IMG/VR virus record: IMGVR_UViG_3300008220_000083
Span: 1-22,807 of that record
DNA length: 22,807 bases
Strand: one strand, 5' to 3'
Source: a virus
The notes under the pieces are model-generated. The model had not been told where the DNA came from. It searched no databases and saw nothing but the letters and a program-made list of their open reading frames with translations. Position 1 is the stretch's first letter. Each line of letters begins with the position of its first letter. Position numbers and translations under genes: made by a program. Below are positions 10,001 through 16,413 of this stretch, piece after piece.

Positions 10001-10568
10001 AAGGCTCGACAAACGTCCTTGTGCCCGATCCTGCAGAAGTGAGATTCAGTGCAGTTCCAAGAACATTGTCTGCAAGAGATAAACGGATGGCTGCACCAGA
10101 GACGTAATGAATAAAGTACCTCTGGCCGGTGATCAGACCTCCGGGAGCTGCTGCTCCTGCTCCAAGAGTCAGGTAGACATCGTCACCAACTGAAAGTCCA
10201 TGACCAGTGCCTGAAAGAGTGATTGTCTGAGTTGAAGTGTTGACCGAAGAGATGTCACCGTTTGCAGGAAGTGCAGCGGTCAGGATGTTGTCAGTCCGGT
10301 AGAAGCGGACATAGAGATTCCCGAACTCCAGCACATAGCTTTCACCCTGGCCGAAGTTGAACGGAACCAGACGGACATCTGCATTGTCCTTCGTCTTTGA
10401 AACGAAGAAAGTCCCAGGTCTGCGGGTTACCGATCCTTGAGGAAGAGGGATGTAATTCTCACAAACCTTGAGAGAACTCTTGTAGGAAGGCAGATCGACA
10501 TATCCCTGCATCCTCGGAGATATCTGTCCATCTGCAAAAGAGGTCTGGACTGCCTGAATCCGAGGCAT
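7098..10568 (-). CDS. Tail tube (nozzle) protein B, T7 gp12-like, with inserted beta modules
   Basis: A 1156-residue protein. The N-terminus (QTSFADGQISPRMQGYVDL, then SLKVCENYIPLPQGSVTRRPGT) is characteristic of the podoviral gp12/tail tubular protein B family that forms the distal tail nozzle. Conserved features continue at residues about 620-790 (FPRCVQIFQQRLVFAGTLDEP, then FSKSGDFDNF, then GTSGGVFQMFG). T7 gp12 has about 794 residues; the extra length fits four full and one partial copies of a 75-85 residue beta-rich module (residues about 103-187, 270-352, 402-479, 480-527 partial, 885-962). The ATG overlaps the stop of tail tube A (TAATG) with GAGGAGG just upstream, so translation is probably coupled. 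The family assignment is strong; the purpose of the modules is unknown. Confidence 0.88.
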   Translation of the reverse strand: MPRIQAVQTSFADGQISPRMQGYVDLPSYKSSLKVCENYIPLPQGSVTRRPGTFFVSKTKDNADVRLVPFNFGQGESYVLEFGNLYVRFYRTDNILTAALPANGDISSVNTSTQTITLSGTGHGLSVGDDVYLTLGAGAAAPGGLITGQRYFIHYVSGAAIRLSLADNVLGTALNLTSAGSGTRTFVEPYQELTTYTTSDLDDLFFTQSADVLFISHPDFAPRELKRTADTNWVLSTLTLKDGPYKPVNTETTTVTVSRNSVDAEIKTLVDADVNVSTNRISVVNHGLVDGQTVKFTGSDLPAYGSGSDTFGTESEYFVVNATLDDFKMATTYGGTALDITDVGTGTRKIFYKDYGFELIGEISGANADYTDHSFTMVAHPLVNGQQIFYRGGEGEQTATFVNGDVDASADTITINGHELENGNVVKLTTTNTLPTGLSTSATYYVVDKAANTIKLSLTKGGEPVDITGVTSTGPPTHTISFSGIQSLTAGTLYYVVAATTNTFKLSTDKTGDPVEWIGSVSKDIKFFKKFIPKNSKVTLTFSSTTGINDDVGFSASSGNSDVGRIIRINSEIAPQIMWGYATVDSVTSTTVVVCTVNEHLAYDGSSTEWALGSFSESSGFPRCVQIFQQRLVFAGTLDEPQTVHFSKSGDFDNFASSEPLGVQTGKFNTSGASIMGEQIYSDNAISLMISSDTVDKIEWLQEGRRLTIGTSGGVFQMFGNRDDTTVTPFSFSVEKISNWAAHTSALPAAIGNNMVYVQKNGRKIRELVFDREQEQYEAKDITLRAEDITQSGIKEMFFQDQPASVLWGTRTDGKLISCTYILDLNMTSWAIHSIGGSQTDATYGNHSKVEKVCVIPRETTDRGSFDQLWMTVKRDVDEYFTQFPYTAITDGTDKITINSHDMANGTAVKITTDGTMPTNLTSGTTYYVRATDTNDFELAAASGGSKIEITQGSGTHTIYKVDQTQRFVEFMEVFYDNSMAQSVAHYVDCGSSLSGSSPVSTVSGLDYIDGETVSILGDDAVQPDKTIVAGSITPQFSLTTARIGLAYNSSIQTLPLAVGNVETMTSIGNKKRIHRIVVKILDTLGLKYGLESDDLTAEIFRRAGDAIGSSLSLFTGDRNLAMPGIFDTEGKIYLRQDQPYPSTITMIAIDYETNE
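7683..7916 (-). repeat. Distal copy of the same beta module in the nozzle gene
   Basis: Encodes residues about 885-962: ITINSHDMANGTAVKITT, then MPTNLTSGTTYYVRATDTN, then FELAAASGG and GSGTHTIYKV. It closely matches the third N-terminal copy (TITINGHELENGNVVKLTT, then LPTGLSTSATYYVVDKA). It is separated from the other copies by about 1.07 kb of nozzle core, so two distinct sites in the core accept the same module. Confidence 0.72.
8988..10262 (-). repeat. Repeated beta-module coding segments in the tail nozzle gene (N-terminal group)
   Basis: The segments at 10008-10262, 9513-9761, 9132-9365 and (partial) 8988-9131 encode diverged copies of one pattern. It begins with a strand ending in GHGL/NHGL/GHEL, then G-x-V-x-L/F, then G/P with LPTGL or similar, then YYVV/YFVV, a turn before F/IKLS, GG or G with a small-residue stretch, I-T/L-T, and GSGT/GTGT. 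Two copies share the exact 14 bases caaccacataataa (9077-9090 and 9227-9240). The DNA looks more AT-rich than the flanking nozzle-core sequence. Such HGL...YYV modules occur widely in phage tail proteins. I infer duplication or acquisition of a surface domain. Confidence 0.75.
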
Positions 10569-11128
10569 TACCTCCTCGCTTCAATGAAAATATCTGCATA
10601 GATCGTGTTTACATAGGCTTTCTCAGCACTGTCCACGCTTCTGGCTTCAGACAGCGTCTGATTGTACCTTGCAAACATATTGTCCCTCAGTTCCGGACGG
10701 CCTGTGAGAGCCTCCGCAATCTCGGATGCCAGTCTGAGGCCGATTGCCTGAATCAACAGGGAATCAAACTCGTTGGGATCCTCGATCCTCTTGACGTACT
10801 TGATCCAGGCTTGCTCTGCATCGGTAACGATAAACCCGTTCTCGACGTGGTGCTCCTTGTCCCAGTCATAGAGATCAATGAGCCTCAAACAGTCGCTGGG
10901 AAGCGCATACCGATACGAGAACTCCCAAACCGGATTGGTCGATGACCTTGCAAGCTTGACCCTGGTAACTGCACACGACCAGGGGTGAGCACGGAGCACG
11001 GAATCACGCACATCGTTGAAACGAAGATTGCAAAGCCGTGCCCGTTCGTTGTTGTCGCTCAAACTGGAGATCTTCTGATCCCCAAGGTTGGTGAGACCGA
11101 TGTTGCAGATCTCTACGACACTGGTCAT
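10568..11128 (-). CDS. Tail tube protein A (T7 gp11-like adaptor)
   Basis: A 186-residue, largely helical protein. The N-terminus (VVEICNIGLTNLGDQKISSL), RDSVLRAHPWSCAVTRVKL, WEFSYRYALPSDCLRLIDL and the C-terminal RYNQTLSEARSVD are typical of the tail tubular protein A/gp11 family that forms the ring between portal and nozzle. Length matches T7 gp11 (196). The ATG overlaps the stop of the upstream cement-like gene (TAATG), and its own stop overlaps the nozzle start (TAATG), so three genes form a coupled chain. No anomaly seen. Confidence 0.9.
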   Translation of the reverse strand: MTSVVEICNIGLTNLGDQKISSLSDNNERARLCNLRFNDVRDSVLRAHPWSCAVTRVKLARSSTNPVWEFSYRYALPSDCLRLIDLYDWDKEHHVENGFIVTDAEQAWIKYVKRIEDPNEFDSLLIQAIGLRLASEIAEALTGRPELRDNMFARYNQTLSEARSVDSAEKAYVNTIYADIFIEARR

Positions 11129-11625
11129 TAATCTACAGTGTAGAAAATTTCCAGAGAGATGCTTCCAACAGCATCCGTTACGGCATCCTGAAGTTTAACC
11201 TTGACATCCAGAAGACCGCCTGGATCAGATGACTCAGATGCCACATAGTCCCAGAGGGCCGTCTGACCTGATGCAAAATCCTCAAGAAGAGAATTAGAAC
11301 TTGCAGTTGCTACCGAGACACCGTCAAGAAGACCATTCGGATCATCTGCATTCGCAAGGTTGCCGTCTACTGCATAGACACCAACATCCGCAGTGGCACC
11401 AGAGGCACCGATGTTGTCCCAATAAAGAGTGGAACTCGGCAGAATGACTGCATTCGATGGCAGTCTTGCCAGGTGATATGTCGAATTGATGCTATCGTCA
11501 TTGTTGGTTTCAACAGAGTCGAATGTGCAACGGACCCGACCATAATGATAACGGGAGTCCACAAAGGTCTGCTTTGTTGCCACCAGATCGGTGGTCTTTG
11601 TTCCTACTAAATTTACTTCGGCCAT
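11128..11625 (-). CDS. Candidate capsid cement/decoration protein (Bbp16-like by position)
   Basis: A 165-residue, acidic, Ser/Thr/Asp-rich protein with a beta-strand-rich look, containing STYHLARLPSNAVILPSSTL, then DVGVYAVDGN and a C-terminal strand SISLEIFYTVD. It follows the major capsid gene directly, the place of the jellyroll cement protein in BPP-1-like podoviruses. Small proteins with an S-T-Y-x-L-A-R-x-P-S-N-A-x-I-L pattern are, as I recall, common next to capsid genes. The ATG has a good GGAG site with a 6-base gap. It is preceded by a terminator, so its mRNA level may be lower than capsid's. The role is inferred from position and fold character. Confidence 0.62.
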   Translation of the reverse strand: MAEVNLVGTKTTDLVATKQTFVDSRYHYGRVRCTFDSVETNNDDSINSTYHLARLPSNAVILPSSTLYWDNIGASGATADVGVYAVDGNLANADDPNGLLDGVSVATASSNSLLEDFASGQTALWDYVASESSDPGGLLDVKVKLQDAVTDAVGSISLEIFYTVD

Positions 11626-11649
11626 AACTTACTCCATTCAGCTGGCGTT

Positions 11650-11684
11650 GATAAAAAGGCAGCCACTCACCAAGAGCAGCTGCC
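11650..11684 (-). terminator. Rho-independent terminator downstream of the capsid gene
   Basis: In the leftward transcript GGCAGC (11684-11679) pairs with GCTGCC (11663-11658), with a loop of about 15 bases, followed by TTTTT (11657-11653). It lies 13 bases past the capsid stop codon. It resembles the arrangement in T7, where the main terminator follows gene 10. The loop is longer than ideal, so partial read-through to the tail genes is likely. Confidence 0.62.
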
Positions 11685-11696
11685 AGGGGTTACTGG

Positions 11697-12653
11697 TTAC
11701 GCTGGGTGACAAGCAATCGAACAGACTTTCTCTTCCTGCAGACGGACGGATCCGACTGTCATCGAGAAATAAACATAGGTGCTGAAACGCTTGTCGGCAC
11801 GTTCTGTGATCCGGGCACGAATATCATCCCACACACAGAATCCCATCCCTTCGCGATGCCACATCATGACGAGCTGGTCATCAGCAGAATCGGTGTTGAG
11901 AAGTTCTGTACGGATGAAACGCATTCCCATGAACTCAGAGATCTCACCGGATGCCAACTGGCGAACCTGACCCATATCGGCACCCATCGCAGTTCCAGGG
12001 GCTCCACTGGTGATCGTGATCGTTCCACCATGCTTGTGACCAAATGAGATGTCACTCAAGAGGTGAGCAAGCTGTAGTGAATTCACTGCAACGAAAATGT
12101 TCGGATTGCCTTCCAGATCATAATCGTCACCCTCACCTGCATTGATCTTCTGACGGGCTTCCAAAAGCTTGGAAATGGTCAGACCGCAGTCACCTGTAGA
12201 GTTGCCGTAAGTTGCTGAACCAATTGCAACGGTGTTCGACAAAGAGGCAGATCCAGATCCGTCTGCACCCGTGGAAGCTGTTCCACTGAGAGCATCGAGG
12301 ATCTCGTTATCGATCGCTCTTCCCATTGCACTAGCTGCGTTTTGAGCATAAACCGATGTGGGATCGATCAGCATTCTGACGCGATCGACATCATCGATCA
12401 TATCGCCCCAGTCATAGGAGACCGGAGTTACTCTGCGCCTTGAATGCGGGGTATCGATCTGCGGGGAATCCGCATGTCGGGAGGTCACCTTCTGGGCGGT
12501 TACCGAACCGATCCGCTCCATGTAGACCTCTTCTCCCCTCTTGCCGGTTTCAACCATAGTGGCATTCCGCAAACGGGATGCCCTCTGCTGAACCAGAGAG
12601 AGGATGTTGTCTGAATACTGCTTCGTAAAAGCAGTCGTGATATTAACGGACAT
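11697..12653 (-). CDS. Major capsid protein, HK97-fold podoviral type
   Basis: 318 residues from the chosen ATG. The N-terminal region (TTAFTKQYSDNILSLVQQRA, then SRLRN), RHADSPQIDTPHSRRRVTPV, the acidic DWGDMIDDVDRVRMLIDPTS and YAQNAASAMGRAIDNEILDAL follow the pattern of major capsid proteins of BPP-1-like and related podoviruses (probably Pfam Phage_capsid_2). The start at 12653 is chosen over an in-frame TTG at 12689 because GGAG sits 5 bases before the ATG. That site is buried in a perfect hairpin (12658-12700), so expression may be translationally regulated. A terminator follows the stop. Neighbours are scaffold upstream and a cement-like gene downstream. Confidence 0.88.
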   Translation of the reverse strand: MSVNITTAFTKQYSDNILSLVQQRASRLRNATMVETGKRGEEVYMERIGSVTAQKVTSRHADSPQIDTPHSRRRVTPVSYDWGDMIDDVDRVRMLIDPTSVYAQNAASAMGRAIDNEILDALSGTASTGADGSGSASLSNTVAIGSATYGNSTGDCGLTISKLLEARQKINAGEGDDYDLEGNPNIFVAVNSLQLAHLLSDISFGHKHGGTITITSGAPGTAMGADMGQVRQLASGEISEFMGMRFIRTELLNTDSADDQLVMMWHREGMGFCVWDDIRARITERADKRFSTYVYFSMTVGSVRLQEEKVCSIACHPA

Positions 12654-12657
12654 AAAT

Positions 12658-12700
12658 ACTCCAATGAGTTTGGGTTGGTTTCCTGCCAAATCATTGGAGT
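12658..12700 (-). promoter_or_regulatory. RNA hairpin enclosing the capsid gene ribosome binding site
   Basis: In the leftward transcript ACTCCAATGA (12700-12691) is perfectly complementary to TCATTGGAGT (12667-12658). After a one-base bulge, TTTGG (12690-12686) pairs with CCAAA (12673-12669). This gives 15 base pairs around a 12-base loop. The 3' arm contains the capsid Shine-Dalgarno GGAG and ends 4 bases before the ATG. It could gate translation, be an RNase III processing site, or protect a processed 5' end of the capsid mRNA. Confidence 0.75.
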
Positions 12701-12789
12701 TGTCCGTATAAACGGGCTCCGGGCCCTTTTAGCTCTAGGGTTCTCGAAGAATTGTCCGAGGCCGTAAAGTGCGGGCAGGCTTAATTTAC

Positions 12790-12820
12790 CTGGGACTATC
12801 CCAGTTTGGGACTAGCCCAG
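12790..12820 (-). repeat. Tandem near-palindromes at the scaffold stop codon
   Basis: On the plus strand CTGGGACTATCCCAG (12790-12804) is followed two bases later by TGGGACTAGCCCAG (12807-12820). Each is a small hairpin (stems CTGGGA/TCCCAG and TGGG/CCCA), and together they form a direct repeat. The second copy includes the last codons and TAG stop of the scaffold gene. No T-run follows, so this is not a standard terminator. It may be an mRNA-stabilising structure or simply a local duplication. Confidence 0.55.
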
Positions 12821-13684
12821 ATACTGATACAGTTGCGTCATTTCCTTTACTGCCTCCGCATGCTTTGGATGGTTTGCACTGCGGTAAGCGATCATAAAAT
12901 CCTGATCGGAGTTTAGTTCCTTGATCTTGGACTCTGCGGTTGCGGGAGACATCCCGCCGATTCGTCCATCGTCACCGGACATCAGCCGGTGATCCTCACT
13001 GAGGAACCTTCCAATCCTTGAAAACATCTTCGTCAGACCAGGATGATTGCCGAACCCTGATTCCTCCATCAGCTTGACAGTATCCTTGTCTGCAAACTGA
13101 AGGAATGCCCTGCGGGCTAGTTCAGAGTTCTTCTGATAATCATCACCCCATTCATTCGATAGATCCTTGGTATACTTCAGCTGTTCTTCCTCATAGGACT
13201 TTGCAGCCTTCTCGTTCTCCGAGTTGGCAAGTTCCCCCATGTAGTTGAACATCTTCCCGGCCTGATCCTGAGATAAGCCGGTTGTGTGCATGAACTGCCT
13301 GAAATGATCCGGGGCTTCTCCTCCTAGCTGATAATCCTCCGGCTTCTCAGGGCGGCCCAGCCGCTCATAAACTTCCGTCAGATCACCGCCATTCGGGACT
13401 CGAATCAGCTCCTCTCCAGGAGCACCCAGCTTCTTCACGGCATGGACGTAGCTCTTGGCTAGATCATTCCAGTCCTTGAAGTTTCTGAGGGACGGTTCAT
13501 TCCTTAATTCCACTGGTAGCGCATCCGTATTGAAAGATCCAACACTTTCTTGTCCGGTTCCGGGTATCGGGGTTTCACCCCCTCCCAGAATAGAGCCTAA
13601 CGGTGGTGGAGCCTCCGGCATTGCCGGAGCCTCAGTGGTCTCAGTAGTATTAGTAGTCATCTCCGAGGTCGCGATCTCTGTCAT
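12812..13684 (-). CDS. Capsid scaffolding protein
   Basis: 290 residues, acidic. It has a disordered Thr/Glu/Pro/Gly-rich N-terminus (EAPAMPEAPPPLGSILGGG) and a helical middle (VELRNEPSLRNFKDWNDLAKSY is typical of phage scaffold-like proteins). The C-terminal helix has the pattern MIAYRSANHPKHAEAVKEM. It sits directly upstream of the major capsid gene, the canonical scaffold position. No protease motif is seen. It overlaps the end of the Bbp19-like gene by 35 bases. The ATG at 13684 has only a purine-rich AGAGAGA upstream; a second in-frame ATG at residue 9 has GGAG directly abutting it and is less likely. Confidence 0.82.
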   Translation of the reverse strand: MTEIATSEMTTNTTETTEAPAMPEAPPPLGSILGGGETPIPGTGQESVGSFNTDALPVELRNEPSLRNFKDWNDLAKSYVHAVKKLGAPGEELIRVPNGGDLTEVYERLGRPEKPEDYQLGGEAPDHFRQFMHTTGLSQDQAGKMFNYMGELANSENEKAAKSYEEEQLKYTKDLSNEWGDDYQKNSELARRAFLQFADKDTVKLMEESGFGNHPGLTKMFSRIGRFLSEDHRLMSGDDGRIGGMSPATAESKIKELNSDQDFMIAYRSANHPKHAEAVKEMTQLYQYLG

Positions 13685-13919
13685 GCGATTGTCTCTCTAG
13701 TTGTTCCAGTTCTGCAACACTCACACTCAAAAAAGACATCAGATCCGTTACTACAGAACGCCTGCCGTCATTGTAGTGTGTGTGGTAAGGATCTCCGGGC
13801 ACCATTGCACTGGAGAAGACGAAATGCCTTCCGCAGAGATCCGCGAGAACACGCTTCCCGGCATCCGTGCCGAACGTGAGCTCATAGTCAGCCTTAAGCT
13901 GTTTCTTCCGCCTTAGCAA
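13650..13919 (-). CDS. Bbp19-like small phage protein
   Basis: An 89-residue protein from a TTG start, the only start codon in frame before the conserved region because a TGA lies 6 bases upstream. It has the Bbp19-family pattern: F-G-T-x-x-G-x-x-V-L-x-D-L-C-x-x-H-x-x-F at residues about 15-35, then H-x-N-D-G-R-R-S-V-V with a following hydrophobic helix DLMSFLSVSVAEL. The family is named from phage BPP-1 and is found between portal and scaffold genes in many podoviruses; its function is not established. It overlaps the portal end by 26 bases and the scaffold start by 35, implying tight co-translation. Confidence 0.78.
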   Translation of the reverse strand: MLRRKKQLKADYELTFGTDAGKRVLADLCGRHFVFSSAMVPGDPYHTHYNDGRRSVVTDLMSFLSVSVAELEQLERQSHDRDRDLGDDY

Positions 13920-15600
13920 GGTTCAGTGATGCCTGTGAGCGGTTCCGGTCTGCCATCGATACCAGATTATCCGCCTGTGCTACTGCCATCTGTTCCTGCA
14001 TCTGCGTGTTCACCGCCATCTGCTGGGCTTCCGCTTCCATCTCTGCTGCAAACTCCTCCTCAGTCTTGAATACAGACGGAGGCACCCTGAGTATCTCTGC
14101 TGCTATGGTTGCAACCCGAGCAGGATCAATCCTGCGGAGTACCGATGGATCAATCTGGGCCATTGGCGTCAAAAACTGAATGAGGGCACTGACCGAAGTC
14201 ATCTCGCCTGCCCTCTGGGCAATTCCTACAGGATTCGTATACTCCACCTGGAAATCCGCTTCAATCAGCATCTCTGGAGGTGGTGGAAGCATCTGGTTCT
14301 TTACCATAATCGTCAAAGTCCGATCCACCAATGGTCCGAGAAACTCAACCTCCTGGCGAGATACAATCGGGCCGAGTACAGAGAGACGGTCACGCTGCCT
14401 CTGCATGATCTCGGTCGCAGAAAAACGGAGTACGTCACCATCAGGTGCAGTTGGTCCGGGAAGCTCAAGAAGGTCAAGGTAGAACGAACGGTTTATTGCG
14501 TCCCTGACCTGGCCCATCTTCGCTTCGTTCAAGTCCGGCCTTCCTCGAGTCTCCAGAGGCATGATCCGATCATTGGGGCCCAAACCAGCCCTGAAATAGT
14601 TCAGCCCGCCTGGTGTCGTTCTAATGGGAGAGAGGAATCCATCATCAGGCACCAAAAGTGGCGGGTCCACCATCTTCGCAAGGGATTTGAGCCCCAGTTC
14701 CTCCATCTTGTTCAGCATCCTCACATCTGCAAGAGCCTCGATTCCAGGACCGCGGCCATAAATCTCCTGAGCCTGACGCTCCCATCTGCTGCACACATAT
14801 GGAAACTGATCGTAGCCTGAAACAGAAAGAATTCTCTTCTGGTCATGAAGCATGTAGACACTCATCCAAGGCATGTTCATCGACCCTGCCTCACCAAAGT
14901 TCCGGTCCTTCCGAGGCTTCACAACATGCAGACAGGAAAACTTCTTGTAGGGATTTCCCTCCATGTACGACTTGCTGACCGATTCAGGCAATACCTCGAT
15001 TCCAAACTGCTCCACCAGGGCCTTTGCAGTGTGCTCGAACTTCCGGTAAACCGTATCCACACGGCCCAGATGATTCATCTGCAGAAAACACTCGCCTAGA
15101 TGAAAGGTCCGGAACATCGGACCCTGACCAGGCTCATCATAAACCATCATCACACCCGTCCCGAATGCACCCAGATCCAGATAGAACTCATGGGATGCAG
15201 GATGAAAATTCGAGATAGGACGGTTGAATACCTCGATCACAAGACGCTGAGACTCCTCCAGCCAAAGCTGAACATCACGGTCCTGCATCAAAGGTCTTGG
15301 AACCGTCAGCTGAAACCAGCTCGTCTGAGCATTTGTGAGTGTGTTGTGGAGACCTGATGCAAACCTCGTTAAAGCACGAACTGCAGTGCCCTCGAAGATC
15401 TTGTTCCTGCGCTTCTCGCCAGGAGCATAACTCGCATTGAAATCGGCCCTCCGGGGAATCATGTGCTCTGCAATATCCTGCCAGTACGACTCCCAGTTGT
15501 GACGCTCCGTCTCAAGCTCCTGAAATTCCTGGGAAAGCTGCTTAGACAGCTCCTGCTCCTCTGGAGAAGGAGACGTATTCTCGGGTGTGAATTCAGCCAC
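13894..15600 (-). CDS. Portal (head-to-tail connector) protein
   Basis: A 568-residue protein of the Head-tail_con (T7 gp8-like) family. The signature near the N-terminus, RHNWESYWQDIAEHMIPRR (residues about 33-51), is followed by IFEGTAVRALTRFASGLHN and SWFQL, all typical. Later come MVYDEPGQGP, CSRWERQAQEIYGRGPG and the helical, Gln/Ala-rich C-terminus of this family. Length is close to T7 gp8 (536). It forms the dodecameric ring through which DNA is packaged and ejected. The start is GTG with GAGG 5 bases upstream. It lies 7 bases after the preceding gene. Confidence 0.92.
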   Translation of the reverse strand: MAEFTPENTSPSPEEQELSKQLSQEFQELETERHNWESYWQDIAEHMIPRRADFNASYAPGEKRRNKIFEGTAVRALTRFASGLHNTLTNAQTSWFQLTVPRPLMQDRDVQLWLEESQRLVIEVFNRPISNFHPASHEFYLDLGAFGTGVMMVYDEPGQGPMFRTFHLGECFLQMNHLGRVDTVYRKFEHTAKALVEQFGIEVLPESVSKSYMEGNPYKKFSCLHVVKPRKDRNFGEAGSMNMPWMSVYMLHDQKRILSVSGYDQFPYVCSRWERQAQEIYGRGPGIEALADVRMLNKMEELGLKSLAKMVDPPLLVPDDGFLSPIRTTPGGLNYFRAGLGPNDRIMPLETRGRPDLNEAKMGQVRDAINRSFYLDLLELPGPTAPDGDVLRFSATEIMQRQRDRLSVLGPIVSRQEVEFLGPLVDRTLTIMVKNQMLPPPPEMLIEADFQVEYTNPVGIAQRAGEMTSVSALIQFLTPMAQIDPSVLRRIDPARVATIAAEILRVPPSVFKTEEEFAAEMEAEAQQMAVNTQMQEQMAVAQADNLVSMADRNRSQASLNLAKAEETA

Positions 15601-15607
15601 TATGACC

Positions 15608-16405
15608 TCATGCGTAACCAGTTAAAGAACGTCCAGTACCCTCACCAAAACCACCCTTGGTCAGCTGAGTCTCTGCCCTGCCGTAACGGCCTGCAAGCAT
15701 CCTTCTGATTCTTGCCAGACGATCACGCTCCGACATCTCTCCGGGCTTTGCAGCACCCGACATTAAAGCTGCCGCCTCCTCAGAGGTGTCAGGTGCCTCT
15801 CCCGGTCCAGATGTCACTGTTCCACCACCACTACCACCATCATCCGTAGTTGTCGTGGTCGTTGTGTTATCACTCCAAACATCTTCCTCATTACCAATCA
15901 TCTGCCTCTTCCAGTGCTCCCCATACTTCTGAATATTTCCACCGAAAAGAAACTTGTTAAGCTCATCACCAGTTTGGGATAAGCCCTTCAAAGCAAGCCC
16001 AATCCCGCTCCTTTGATCCATGCCAACCAAAGTATCCATTGAACCCTTAAAAGCACTCATTGCCGTTCCAAGCGTTCCACCGCCAGGCTTCAACCAGTCC
16101 TGTTCAAGATTGAGCGTCCCAATATCCGTGTTCAGGTTTCCCAACGAACCTCCCTCTATGCTCATCCAGTCCGGCATGGACGGAGCATTCAGATTCGGAT
16201 GCAACGATGGTATGTTCGGAGTACCCGTCAAAGCAGGGTTCAGCCCCGGCAAACTCGGCTTGAACTGTGTTATGTTGTAGTTCAGATTCGGAGTAGGTGC
16301 TACTCCTGCCGTGATATTCTGAAGATTCTCAGATCCAGTGAAGGTCTTGCCTATAACTCCTGCAGTTTTTTGAAAAGCCCTAACCATTTTGCTGAACTCG
16401 CTCAT
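15608..16405 (-). CDS. Unrecognised virion-region protein, Gly/Asn/Pro-rich
   Basis: 265 residues, no recognised family. Residues about 35-90 are low complexity, rich in Asn, Pro and Leu (LNYNITQFKPSLPGLNPALT, then IPSLHPNLNAPSMPDW). Around residues 170-210 there is a Thr/Gly linker (TTTTTTDDGGSGGG). The C-terminus is Arg-rich (RDRLARIRRMLAGRYGRAET) and ends QLTKGGFGEGTGRSLTGYA. Similar Arg-rich ends with a T-x-L-T element are, as I recall, seen in small proteins beside portal genes of other podoviruses. The start has GAGGG 5 bases before the ATG. The gene lies between another unknown and the portal, so a head or tail component is plausible. Function unknown. Confidence 0.7.
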   Translation of the reverse strand: MSEFSKMVRAFQKTAGVIGKTFTGSENLQNITAGVAPTPNLNYNITQFKPSLPGLNPALTGTPNIPSLHPNLNAPSMPDWMSIEGGSLGNLNTDIGTLNLEQDWLKPGGGTLGTAMSAFKGSMDTLVGMDQRSGIGLALKGLSQTGDELNKFLFGGNIQKYGEHWKRQMIGNEEDVWSDNTTTTTTTDDGGSGGGTVTSGPGEAPDTSEEAAALMSGAAKPGEMSERDRLARIRRMLAGRYGRAETQLTKGGFGEGTGRSLTGYA

Positions 16406-16413
16406 AAATCCCT

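Noticed and set aside
12654-12689. Longer capsid start at an in-frame TTG (12689)
   Set aside because: It has no ribosome binding site, lies inside the hairpin, and the ATG at 12653 has GGAG at proper spacing and a family-typical N-terminus.
12714-12731. Plus-strand GGGC-TCCGG-GCCC followed by TTTT, resembling a rightward terminator
   Set aside because: The stem is only 4 bp and no rightward gene precedes it. In the leftward direction the T-run is poor.
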